Shown one piece after another: positions 44,401 to 56,088 of a DNA stretch of 64,000 nt. The stretch spans positions 2,790,001 to 2,854,000 of the forward strand of contig JAPNXP010000011.1 in the NCBI GenBank assembly GCA_028753945.1. Direction: 5' to 3'. Made by a program: the position numbers and the translations under genes. The notes below the pieces were generated by a model that did no database searches, had not been told where the DNA came from, and worked only from the letters and a program-made list of their open reading frames with translations. Position 1 is the stretch's first letter. Each line of letters begins with the position of its first letter. This DNA comes from Hexactinellida sp. DTS-2022 (taxonomy: Eukaryota > Porifera > Hexactinellida).

Positions 44401-46298
44401 ATTACAACCGTTGGACCTGGATATATTCTGAATCATCAGTAAAGTGTAGGCTTAGGGTTGATAAAACTTTCAGACTGCTGAGGCTTGACAGGGTTGGGAC
44501 TGATTTAGAAAAGAAATAGTATAAGCTGCTAAATATTTAGAAACAGATGAGTAATAGGTACCATATCTATAGGAACATCGAATGCTACTGTTTCGAGAAA
44601 ATTATGTAATTGTGTTCAACTTAAAGGCTAATTATTTTGAAATATAAATGTACAATGGAAATAATGACAATAACGGTATTCCCGAGCACAAATTTATACT
44701 TTTCTATGGCTAGAATCCTGAGCAGAAGCATAGTATACTCTAATATGCTAAATAGCACAAATAAATGATGTTTCTAGAAAATATATTAGGACTAAAAACA
44801 TTGATCTAAGTGATTTTTTAGATTTTATTAGAATAACGTCTAGACCTCCATAGGCGGCAACATAGTTACTATTAGTTTGGATTCATATTGAATTTCATTC
44901 TACTGACTTCATTAAGCCTATTCAAGTGGTTTAGACTCTATTCTAGCTTTTTAGATAGGTAAACCTTAATTTAAGATTTCTGCTTTGCCATTTTTTTTGG
45001 ACTTTCGTCATTTTGTCGAACTTCTGATCGATTTTTGCCCTATTCGAACTTCAAACATCACATCCAGGGTTAAAATTTGTAATTGAAAATTCTGGGTGGT
45101 CGAACAGTTCAAATACACAATATAAATATGTAAAACAAATTTCAAAACTCAATCTACTATATTGGGGTCTCTGCGATCAACCCCGTTTCGTCACTTTTTG
45201 TAATACAATATACTTTGAAAGAACGTTTCAAAGTATCAATAAATTAGTTATTTCAGTATGCATAGGGATGTTAACCTTATCAGTTATCGGATAGGCTTCA
45301 AAATGGATTATTGAAATGACTTGCAAGTTAGAGCTAAGCTCTAGCTACATTTTTAATTTCAAGATTTATGGTCACATCACTGAAATGACACCACCATATA
45401 TGGGCATGTGAATTTATAGGATTGTAACCATTTGGGAAATGGTCTCAATTGTTCTTTCAATGATTTGGTAATGGGATATTGATGTGATTAGATGGTTTGA
45501 GCTAAGCTCTAGGTTTTATCATTTAGGAATTTGGAATTTACAGCGTCATCAAAAATGGGCACATGTTTATGCCCATATATGGTCATTTTGAAAACGGTAG
45601 GTGTTAGGGCCAAAAAATGTATTATTCACGTATAGGAAGTCTGGAATCGCCAGCATTTTTCACCCGTATCTTTTGATTCTAGCTGATCGGGTGCCTGAGT
45701 AAACAAATTGACAAGAAAATGTAACCTGGAATGAGATGATAGGCCATAAAGTTTCAAATTTTCACTTTTTTATTATTTTTAAAAATCTAATGTTGATTAT
45801 CTTTATCAGAGATCACTTGAATCGAGTAATGATATAACTAATTTTACCAATGTTGAGGAATACAATCTTAGAATCGTTCGAAGAGGTGAAACCAATGGTC
45901 CGCTCTACAAATTAGGTCATATCTTTGAAAATACGATTGGAAAATACTCAAAACTTTGTATAAACAATAAATATGGTCCTTCTGTATTGCCGAGCATAAA
46001 AATAATATATTTGTTAATTAAGATGTTTTTTTTGGGTAAATTTCCGATTATTCCCCGCCGGGAATACCGATAATGACAATTTTCGTGCGGTATTGATATC
46101 TGTCGCGGGCGGTGGAGCTTCAACAAGTTTCCAACTTACAGTGGCCTTAAGGCTATAATGACAATATGCTAAGGAGGAGCTATTCTTGCGAAATGTAGGG
46201 TTCACGAGTGGCACATAATCTGGAAATTTTCAATATTTTTACTTTGTTCTAAATTATCCAAATTTAACCTCATTTGATAGAGCAATGTTTATTTTTAG
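44401..46298. other. Non-coding stretch with a weak inverted repeat
   Basis: No gene recognised. CCATATATGGGCATGTG (about 45391) and its complement (about 45560-45590), plus two AGAGCTAAGCTCTAG palindromes (about 45330 and 45505), suggest an old MITE of about 200-260 bp. Confidence 0.35.
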
Positions 46299-46682
46299 CA
46301 TAGATGCATTGTACGATTATACCTTATACTTTCTTGGAGCGTATAATGGACCTTATAGACGTTAAAATCGTTATACGTTATACGTCGTATGATGGCATTA
46401 TCAGTGGCGTAACTAGGATTTTTGAACTGGGAGGCTAAGGGGGGCAAGAATAAATCTTGGGGGGCTCAGGGAGTCAGTCAGGGTGGGTCGGTCGGATGGA
46501 TTAGTAAATTAGCTAAATATATTTACCTAAATAAGTGGGGGGAGGGCAAATGGGGGCCAAGCAAAAACAGGGGGTGCGGTGGCCCCCCTTGCCCCCCCTA
46601 CATACGCCACTGGGCATTATACGTTCACCTATTGTATAATGGTACCATATATACGTTATACGTTACGTATAATGCAACTATG
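46299..46682. mobile_element. MITE rich in ATACGTTATACG, host of a nested MITE
   Basis: Termini CATAGATGCATTGTACG and CGTATAATGCAACTATG are imperfect inverted repeats. The body is dense in GTTATACGT palindromic motifs. Without the nested hAT MITE (46402-46612) it would be about 165 bp. No target duplication assigned. Confidence 0.7.
46402..46612. mobile_element. hAT-like MITE nested in another MITE
   Basis: 211 bp from CAGTGGCGTAACTAGG to TACATACGCCACTG, flanked by perfect 8-bp duplications GGCATTAT (46394-46401 and 46613-46620). GC-rich with G/C homopolymer runs. Confidence 0.93.
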
Positions 46683-46918
46683 ATTTTACGCTGTTTAAAT
46701 ATTTAAATATTTGTTTGAAGAACAACAATACGATTTCAAAGATGCTTTTTACCACAAATATCATTTAAAGGCATGTTGAAAAGTATTCTATGAACTTAAA
46801 AATAATACCCGGGTACCCGAGTATATCCGGGTATTAGCTTGGCAAAGGATTCGAGAACCGGGTATTATAATTTATAAGTTAATTGTATTTTTTCAGTTTA
46901 GTATTATCTCTATTCAGA

Positions 46919-47368
46919 CAGGGGCGGCGCCAGCCTTGGCGACCTAGGGGCGCCAAGGGGGCTCCACATTTTTCCATAATTTGTGACCTTATTTATTATT
47001 ATGTCAGTGAATACATTGGTAGAGGTTGATTGATAACATTATATTGTATGGTTGTTATGAACTTATGATTGTTCAAACACCCAGGGCCGTGACTTCTTTT
47101 AGTCAATTGTTAGTTTGCCATAAAGATATTATAAATGTGAACAACCATAGTCTTGAATTTAACTGTTTGTTATTTCTATTTAGCAGCATTCATAGTTATA
47201 ACTTTGGTGAAGATTATTCTATTAATCCTTAACATGTCGTCTTAATCAAAATTGATGTTTATGATATTTTGAGGTTGAATTAATTGAAAATTGGCACCTC
47301 TAAGGGGCTCCAATATTTTCACAAGGGGTGCCATGGCGCCCCTTGGAGCCCTCCTGGAATCCCCCCTG
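46919..47368. mobile_element. hAT-like MITE with exact target duplication
   Basis: 450 bp from CAGGGGCGGCGCCAGCC to an end reading CCCCCCTG, flanked by perfect 8-bp duplications TATTCAGA (46911-46918 and 47369-47376). Subterminal blocks GGCGCCAAGGGGGCTCC and GGCGCCCCTTGGAGCCC are inverted counterparts. The AT-rich centre codes for nothing recognised. Confidence 0.92.
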
Positions 47369-47484
47369 TATTCAGAACCACAGTATTATAATTTGGACTC
47401 TCTTTGACAGGATGCAGTTTGACCATGTTACGCATAACTTCTTTAGGATATCGGCGTATCATATCGCAGTTCCAAACATTACAC

Positions 47485-47819
47485 CAGTGGTTTTCAACCG
47501 GGGTTCCGCGGAACTCAAGGGTTCCGCGGGATTATTGGCAAATCGATGTAAATACATCAGAGGCTCATAATAGTCAATCGGAAATACAATCTTTAGCAGC
47601 TTATTGACTATCAGTATCAGACCACGAATAAAAGAAATATGCAAAAGTAAATAATCACAGATCTCACATTGAAACTGTACCTGACAATATTAGTTAATAA
47701 ATAAATATTATTTAAATTTGTTATAAATATATTCTTAGAGGAATTAGAAGTGTAGGGTTCCGCGTGCTGCCACAAAAAATTTAGGGGTTCTGTAATACAA
47801 AAAAGGTTGAAAACCACTG
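47485..47819. mobile_element. hAT (Charlie-like) MITE
   Basis: 335 bp from CAGTGGTTTTCAACCGGGG to AGGTTGAAAACCACTG. Flanking octamers CATTACAC and CATTATAC differ at one base. The ends resemble the widespread CAGTGGTTCTCAACC type of hAT MITEs. Contains GGTTCCGCGG repeats near both ends. Confidence 0.93.
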
Positions 47820-47827
47820 CATTATAC

Positions 47828-48528
47828 CGACACCAATCATTCCACATATCACTATATTTATCTGTAATCATTTCAATAGAAGTTGTACCAACTTGGTTCG
47901 ACATTGTCCCAAATAAAATTATTTGTTCAAAACTACAGTTATCAATCTTGATAAAATTTCATACAGGATACATACACAATCTTCCACACAACGAGACGGA
48001 TATTTGACAGAGCCATAGGCATCGACCATGCCGGGGCGGCCATTGTCCCACCCCGGCATAAATCAGCCAAAATTAGGTGATTTTTGGTGATGTTTCGTAA
48101 CAAATTGGATGGATCTGCCATGCATTGCTATTTTTATTGATTCTGAACTCTTTTGAGCAAATTTCCTGCCTGTTTGGATCCACTGCGAACATCGCTGGAA
48201 AAGTATCCATAGTTTGGTTCGACACGACCTTACTGTGCGGGCTAACAAATTTAGACTAAGTCATAGCCTACTATATATATACACAGCTATGCAACCTCCC
48301 GAATATATGGCCAAAATAGAAGGCCAATTAATTTATTTATACCAAACCATAACAATTATTTTTATATTACTGACTACTACTACTACTTGTCATTGCAGTT
48401 GAACAAATGTTTCTTTTTACTCGCCGAAACAAGCTGGTACAATCTCATCCTCAAACTTGTGTTAATTATTTATCTTACCCTCTCTTAATTTTGTATGTTA
48501 TTAACTAAACTAATTAACCGCCTGCATT
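47828..48528. other. Non-coding region upstream of the P-like gene
   Basis: A GC-rich hairpin at about 48029-48059 (ATGCCGGGGCGG ... CCACCCCGGCAT) looks like a small repeat. At 48262 CATAGCCTACT matches the first 11 bases of the nested P element's terminal repeat, a possible 5' end for the outer P element. No gene otherwise. Confidence 0.4.
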
Positions 48529-49820
48529 ATGGGTTTTAAATGTGCAGTTGTTGGTTGCAAGACTGGATACTCCTCAGGACCTCGAAGAGCCTTATTTCAA
48601 TTCCCAGAAAAAGATACCCTACGTACGAAGTGGGTTGAGTTTGTTAATAAGCGTTTCGTCATAACTGAGAGCTCAATGATTTGTATCGATCACTTCGAAA
48701 GTACTTACCTTTCTCTTGGTAAAGAAAGAGTTCGACTTAATTATTCCCTCAACCCTATTCCAAATATACATCCTTCGTCTATTTCTAATAGCCAATCAGT
48801 TATTCCCATCAGAGTGCGAAAGTCTCCCAAACCACGTGTTTTTCAAAAAGCTGAGCTGTCTCTCTCTAGGGATAAATATACAGTAATTATCAAGGAAAGT
48901 GTTGTCTCCTATATGAAAGTAGCAGATGAATACCGGAACTTCCATGTTGATGTTTCAGAATTTGGAGTTACTGCACATCGAGTCAAGATAGACTCAGGAA
49001 TAGCTGTGATTCAAGAGTGTGTACATGTAACAAATGATTTGCACGTTGTACTCAGTTTTGAATCATCTCCTATTTCCCTTCTTGACTACATATCCACAGC
49101 AGCTGGATGCAAATTGACTTCCTTAGACATGCTCATTAACCTCCCAAACTACTGTAGAAATGCGTCACACAACTACCATATCGAATTAATCAAAGAGTTG
49201 ATAAAGTTGCGTTTTTTTATCATCCCCGTGGGCGTCACTATCCTTCAGTAGTTTTAAGATTTTCTTTACTGCTTCGGTATACTTCTAATGCTGCTTACAA
49301 ACTTCTCAACAAATTTATACCTTTGCCTAGTGAACGTTTACTCAAAATGCTTAACTCACACACAATCGATAGCAGTAAAGCTCTCTGTACACTTAGAAAT
49401 AAATCACTAATTGGAAATGACGTTGTTATCCTACTAGATGAGATGTACCATGTACCTCCAAACTCAAGTCCAATTCGATGGAAAAAGTGTAATCGGTTGT
49501 GACGGTGATCTAAACATGTTCAAGAGTATATTGTGCTTTATGGTCGTTTCGTTGATTGAAGAAACTATTCCTTATGTTATAAAAGCAATACTTATTGTTA
49601 AACTTACTTTCCTTGATGTTTACAATGGAATCTTGAACTGTATTTCAATCTTAAACGAAGGAAAATTTCACATTCGAGGAGTAATTGCAGACAACCATTC
49701 AACTAACGTGAAAGCATATTGAGTTTTAGTAAATAATTTCCCTCTTGATAATAGAGAATATTGATCAAGAACCCTTCTAATTCTGCTCAGCAAATTTTCT
49801 TGATGCTCGATACAGTACAT

Positions 49821-52588
49821 CATAGCCTACTCTATATAAGGCCTACCATCAAAGCTGATATTTTGCACTAAGGATGAAGTAGTGTACGATATTATTATTG
49901 ACCCATAGTTATTTACATTTATCACTGTACAGTTAGAAATATTTTAAAAATAGTTGGATCAACTTGTTACTGATTTTTATTAATTTAAGTAATTAATTAA
50001 TACAATTCTCCTTCCACCGATATTTTAAGCACTTCCTAGTACTATATTTGACTTTGTTTCTCTTTAATAGTTAGATATTTAATTTTTTTCTCAATGCCGA
50101 ACTGTTCTGCCCCCTGGTTGTAGGGGTAATTATACCCCAGAAGAGCGCGTCCCAGTTTTTAAACTTCCAGATGGTCCACCTGAGTTACGACATGCCTGGA
50201 TACGTGCTCTCCATCGTGAGGATATTTCTTTCCTCAAATGGTGTATGTGTGTGCTAAGCATTTTCCGAAGGAAAATATTCAATATTTTCACACGGTACCC
50301 AGAGGAGATGGCACATCCTATGATGTCCCGCGAGGAAGACCCAAATTAAATCCTGGCGCTGTCCCCTCTCTCCTTCCTGGTTGTCCGTCATATTATTCCT
50401 CTACCCCTTCAATTAGAATCAAACGAACTCGGTTCTCTTACTACTCCAAAGAGGAAGATTTATTGAACCAAGCAACTAATCTCAGCTTGAGATCAGAGAA
50501 CACAGAAATGGAGAAGTTTCGTGTTGGTTGTATACAAGAAATACGAGATAAGTTAGCTTTGATAACAATCCCAACTGACTGGTTAGTTTGGATTCAAACA
50601 GATAATTGTGTGAGATTTGTTTGCCTAAGATGGAAAATCATAATATTGGTGCAGATGTTTCTCTTGAAATAAATTCTTTTTTATCTGTGAACGGATATAT
50701 ATATGGGGAGTCCATTTCTCTCTCACTTATCTCTATCACTGATATCCGACAAATTGAAACGATGTTTACAGAGATTACTCTGAAACTTAGCTCTTCCCCT
50801 CAGAAGAAACATCCTTACCATATCTCTAAAGCAAAATAACATATTGAGGAGGCCATATGTAATCTATATAGTGATGAAACAAAATCCAATTGTTCCGATT
50901 TGCCAAGATTACAATTTATTCTTGGCCAACTAGAGAATGTGGGTATTTACAAGAAGAGAAGGAGATATAATGTTATTTTCACTTTCCCAACTTTCAGAAC
51001 ATTAAGCTGGATTACTGTGTGTATCCTGTTCAAGTTTACTCTGCATCTTTTTTAGTATGTGCGTCTCCTCTATAATTTAGAGAAAGAATCCTTAGCTAAG
51101 TTAGCTCCTAGCTTGACTATCAAAGCTTGTTATCCTTCTGCTATTGAGCGCCAAAATGTGAAACTTGTTTTGAATGTATTCAACGAATTAACTGTTGCAG
51201 CTCTGAAGTTACAGAATGAACTCCGTAACCAAGAAGACCGAAACAATACACACGACTCTGTTGAAATGCTTCTTCAAATTTGGAAACTTTTCAACATAAG
51301 TTCCTCACTTAAAGGTAAACGTTTGAATGATGATATCTCAAGACCTCTAACATACCAGGACGAACGATTTTCATTCTTATCTTGTGTTGTTATTTGGTTA
51401 GAGACTTGGCTGGCCTTGCCAGGAAATGTAGGAAAGTTAAGTAAACAAACGTTTACCAGTTTTAAACATGCTTGTACTGTATTACCTCAGATAACTAAGC
51501 ATTTAACTGGATTTTGTGGATTTAACTATCTTTTGACATCCTTTTTACAGACAGATCCATTGGAACATCACTTTGGCCTATATCGTATGATGTCAGGTTC
51601 AAACTATCATATCTCGTATCCTCAAATCCTTGAAACTGAACGCCGCCTCAAGTTCCAACATATTAAAGATTTTTCCTTCACAACAAGATTGTGGCTTCAA
51701 TTCAGACATTTACTGATTAATACTCATTCCTTGATGCGAATAATGGCGATGAAATCGATGTCCAACTAGTCTGGGATGAAATTGATGATCTAACTTCCTT
51801 TGAATGTAGTTTACTTCAGTCATTAGCTCTTATTGCTTGGTATGCAGTACATTAATATATTTTAAAAACTCAGCCATGTCATGTTTGCATTGATTTTTTG
51901 ACCATTGACAAAGACTTTATCTTTGATGAAGATTCACAACCCGAGTTCAGGCTTTTGCAATTAACTGACCGTGGTGGCGAAAAGTATCCATCTGAGTTTA
52001 TCCTCGAATCTATAGTAACTTTATGGAAGACGTTAATTGCAATTGAAAGCAAAGACAACTTGTTGGCGATATTGATGCAAGGATCATCCAGAAAAATTAT
52101 TGTGGAAGTAACCTTGATATTCTTAGAAGAGACTGATGCGATTGCTAATCGAGTTGCATTTCTTGTGGTGTCTCTATTTTGACTATCCTAAAAAATCTTA
52201 TTTTCACTTGCGCCAACTGTTTACTAGCTAACAAGGTTAAATATTATAACTCCGCTGTGCATCTAAAGGTATAGAAAAGCGAAAACTGAAGAAGTTCTCA
52301 CATTAATGAAATACACCAGAAGGCTACTCTTCTATTATTATTATTGTTATTTCAGTATTATTGTTATTTGAACCCACATTATTCTTTATGTATTCTTATT
52401 GTTGAACATTGTTAAGTAAGCAATAAAGACTCAATAGAGAAAATCTATTAATTTACTAGAATTATTTATTATAACAGATTAATTTCTAAATGAAGTTGAA
52501 AACATTGAACTGTGTTTATCACTTTCTCATCATACACTACTTCATCCATGGTACATGTGATGGTAGGCCTTATGTAAAGTAGGCTATG
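49821..52588 (+). mobile_element. P-like element 2, nested in P-like element 1
   Basis: 2,768 bp. The 31-bp termini begin CATAGCCTACT at 49821 and are the complement of 52558-52588 at 29 of 31 positions, the length and CA start expected for P elements. Flanks are AGTACAT and AGTACACT, a near-perfect 7-8 bp duplication of the host DTVHL codons. It carries its own THAP-type transposase relic. It is the best delimited P element here and shows that two P families were active in this lineage at different times. Confidence 0.9.
50094..52180 (+). pseudogene. P-like element 2 transposase, degenerate
   Basis: ATG at 50094 starts MPNCSAP, then in a shifted frame a THAP domain (Y-TPEERVPVFKLPDG, RHAWIRALHRED) and, after another shift, VYVCAKHFPKENI (the C-x2-H) with RGRPKLNPGAVPSLLPG, equal to the AVPTF region. 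A central part is degraded or deleted: the DEM and DNHSTN blocks are not seen, so the catalytic core is incomplete. The C-terminal portion is well kept in one 236-codon frame (51059-51769), with LSKQTFTSFKHACTVLP and TDPLEHHFGLYRMMSG, followed by a final frame at 51898-52182. Several breaks. Sequence is clearly different from P-like element 1. Confidence 0.85.
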
Positions 52589-53520
52589 AGTACACTTAGT
52601 TAAGAATATTCGAAATAATCTTATATCTTCCCGATTTTTCCAGGTTCCACAATTTATCTTTAATCTACAAGATACAGTTTTAAACATTCCTCCAGGCTTC
52701 GTTATTTGGTCTCATCTTCACCAAGTATACACCCATGATTTAATCTTGAATACTCATCTAAAGAAAGCGAGCCAAAGTTATCTTATTCTGCCTCCATCCT
52801 GGAACAATAAGCAATTAGTGCCACTTGCTCTCGCAGTATTTGAACCAACTACCACTTCTGCGATTCGTAGTTATTTACCCGAAGAGTAAATCACTATCGC
52901 CTTCCTCGAACTTACCCATGCCTGGTGGTTAGTAGTTAATAATGCTAAGGAACGCTTCCACCTAACGCGAATAGGAAACGCTCGTATCGAATGATAAAAT
53001 AGATTTTCTTCGAGCAATTAGTGATTGGCTTGAAACTTGGAATTCCAGTCAATTCATCGGACTAACCAAGCAAACTTTCAAAGCTTTTACATTCACTAAT
53101 CGTGCCATTGCTGACTTAAGCTCTGACCTACTATCAGCTGGATATAAGTATATACTAACAGGCAGATTGCAAACCGATCCTGTTGAGAGGAGATTTTCTT
53201 ATTACAGACATGATCGGTGGTCGATTTCTGGTTAGTTTAACTGAAGTTATGCGCTCTGAGTCTATAATTTCCTTAAAAACTATTCTTAAGAATGAATTGA
53301 GAGTAGAAGAACTAACCTCCTCTGAGGAATTGGACGACGAACAGGTCTCAAAATTCATATCAGAGGCTCGCTTTGAAGACCATGTCCATATTTTATTATC
53401 GAACGATGCCACAGAAGTTATCACTTATGTTGCAGGATATATTTCCTATTATTTGCTAAAAAAAGTAAGTTGTACTGAATGTATCGGACTGCTGAAGCAG
53501 GATCCTGTGACCAATAACCA

Positions 53521-54913
53521 GGGGCGCCGAAAGTGGGGTGGAAGGGTGGGTGTGGACCCACCCTAAAATTATTTAGGGTAGGTTTAACCCACCCTGTTAA
53601 TGCTCAATATTTCAATCAATATTTTTATTCAATTGACCAAAGTAATTGCTGTTATACAAGATCCAATTTTGTTTTAGATTTGTTCACAATTTGTCACCAA
53701 ATTTTTTTAAGTTCATAGACATTCAGAATGTATAACAAGTATATGTTATCTATAACCCCTCTGGAGGTTTCTAATTAATGATTATACAGTGTACTCCGCT
53801 TAATTGGGACCCCGGTTAATCGGGACAGCCGCTTAATTGGGACAACGCCCCAAGAACAGAATCCTTTCATTAGAAGCTATTACTAAATTTTCGGTTAATC
53901 GGGACAAACTAAAAAAAGCCCCTCACAGACGGGATGGGAGTGTGCTCCTTCTGATTGAACTTCCCCAATGTTTAATTTAAGGGAGTGTACTCCTTCTGAT
54001 TGCACTTCCCCAATGTTTAATTTAACTAGAATTTCAATATTCAAATTACAATTATCGTGTGTAATATAATTAAATTATTGTTTGAATTGTGAAGACTTTA
54101 AATAGTTTAAATTAATTAAAGATTAATTAAAATTATTACAAATAGAAATTAGGACACGTGTAGTATTTAAGTTACTATTTTGAATAATATAATTGACATC
54201 ATCATCAACTTGTAAAATGTTCCAACTTCCAAGTGTTTTCATTGCACTTGTATGAAATACATATTCACTTGCAAAGTAATACAAACCAATCAATAACAGT
54301 CATTATCTAGCAGATAGTAGGCTTATGTAATATGTTTTATTGTATTCAGTATACTATAGAGTAATTACAATATGAAGAAGATGGCTGATTTATGTAAATA
54401 ATCGTTAATAAAACGTGGAATTGATTAGCGACCTAATAATTTTAATTGATATATAGAAATAACATCCTTTATTAGAATACAACCTCTATATTTTCAATAA
54501 CTAATTCGAATTATTAATTAAAGTCACTAGCCCAGAATATAAATTTCGATATAACTGACGAACAAAAGCGAAATTGAGAAATCGGGCTTCGAGGTGATCA
54601 TCTCCAGGAAATTCTATATCTACTGTCCAAATTTGAAATCTCTATCCCTAACGGTTTAGTCAGGCCATCGCGTACGGCGGCCGGAAGTCCGACACAGGTA
54701 AATTTAGTAGTGGGCACTTATAGTATAAAACTATTGTAGGACCCTACTATAACGTTTACTAGAAGAAGCACACTAAAATTTGGTTCAAAATTGGTGCTCG
54801 CTCAATAGAAAATTCAAATTGATCAGAACAAATTCTAATAATCTTTGTCAATACTGATGAAGGCAGGACAAAATATCTAAATATTGTCTATTTCTTATTG
54901 ATTTCAGTAATAG
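53521..54913. other. MITE ends and non-coding stretch
   Basis: CAGGGGCGCCGAAAGTGGGG at 53521 and an adjacent GGGTGGGTGTGGACCCACCC hairpin look like a hAT-type MITE end cutting off the P-like gene, with no partner end found. At 53787, TA followed by CAGTGTACTCCGCTTAATTG begins pogo-like sequence with repeated TTAATCGGGAC motifs to about 53930. The rest is AT-rich with no gene. Confidence 0.45.
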
Positions 54914-56088
54914 AGAAATATACCAGAGATTATGACCTTGTGGTTCAGGAATATATCAAACCGTCCAGAGAATATTGCGGCTCATTCTATGGGTTTGAGA
55001 TTAATCAATGATCCGCAGGCATTGGAGGAATTGTTGTAACAGGTTTAAAACCCTGTTTGCGCCACTGCTTCAGAGGGATTGGTTTACCGGATTTAAGTGT
55101 CTCAAGCTTCAAAGAGGACCTTGAAACGTCGCATTGTGCATCTGTGTGTGGGCACTTCAGACCAACGGGGTTCTTGCACATAGGAAATACAACAGCCTGG
55201 GAGCCTCGAAATGGACCAAAACTGAGAATGGCGCAGGATGGGAGAGTTTCAAGCAAGGCAAAAGCCATCTGAATGAGCATGACCGTGGCACAGAACACCA
55301 AGATGCCTGGAGAGTGTACCAGCTGGAACTCAACAAGCAGGGTGTGGACATGAGGCTCGACGCGGGCCGTGCTGAGACCGTCGAGAATAACCGTACAGGG
55401 CTCAAAGCTGTTGTTGACAGTATCCTCACATGTGGCACACAGCTGACACAGGGTATTCCATTGCGAGGTTATGGGGACGAGAAGGAAACTGGCAACTTGT
55501 GGAATCTCACGCGTGTGATTTCTCGCTTCAATGAGACAGTGTCGAAGTATATGACGTCATAGACCAAGATTAAGTTCATGAGTCCGGATATCCAAAACGA
55601 AATACTGCAAATCATAGGACATAAGCTTACAAGATCTCTAGTTGCCAAGATCCGCGAGGAGTCCACTGCTGGTATTGCCATGATAGAAGGCCGCTTCTTT
55701 TACGCTGTCATTATGGATGAAACGCAGGATATTCGCAGGCGTGTACAAGTTTCTGTCTGTATCCGCTACGTTGATTCAGGGTTAGTGCCCACTAAAGTTT
55801 TCACACCAAGACTACGGATGCTGAAACTCTGTTGAACATTTTGAAGGAGTCCCTTGCCAACCTCAATCTTCCATATGCGAATCTCCGAGGCCAAGGGTAC
55901 GACGGTGCATCGAATATGAGCGGAAAGGAAAGCTGGATGCAGATGAAAGTGCTAGAAGATCTCCCGAGGGCTCTGTGGATATACTGTTTCGGACACAATT
56001 TGTATCTACCGTATTAATTCGAATAGTAGCCTACGCGATTATTGTTTTTAGGCCATTTTCTGAACAATAATTTTTGTGACTTTTCGAG

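Larger units (their letters stand above)
48529..53520 (+). pseudogene. P-like element 1: THAP transposase, split by another P element
   Basis: ATG at 48529 opens an intact THAP domain (C-x4-C in FKCAVVGC, then CIDHF, then LNPIPNIHP), followed by RVFQKAELSLS and a frame of 240 codons. Further P-type blocks follow in other frames: LLDEM with VQFDGKSVIGCDGD (about 49470), GVIADNHSTN (about 49680), then, beyond a nested element, DTVHLVKNIRNN (spanning the insertion, resumed at 52589), LTKQTFKAF and LQTDPVERRFSYYRHD (about 53170), and GGRFLVSLTEVMRSES. The last part is cut off by GC-rich MITE-like sequence at 53521, so about 100 C-terminal residues are missing compared with the relic at 0.8 kb. 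Several breaks. Confidence 0.88.

Noticed and set aside
48262-54327. Possible full extent of the outer P element, using CATAGCCTACT at 48262 and AGTAGGCTTATG near 54316
   Set aside because: The two ends match for only about 11 bases with an indel and the flanking octamers do not agree, so I report only the coding relic.
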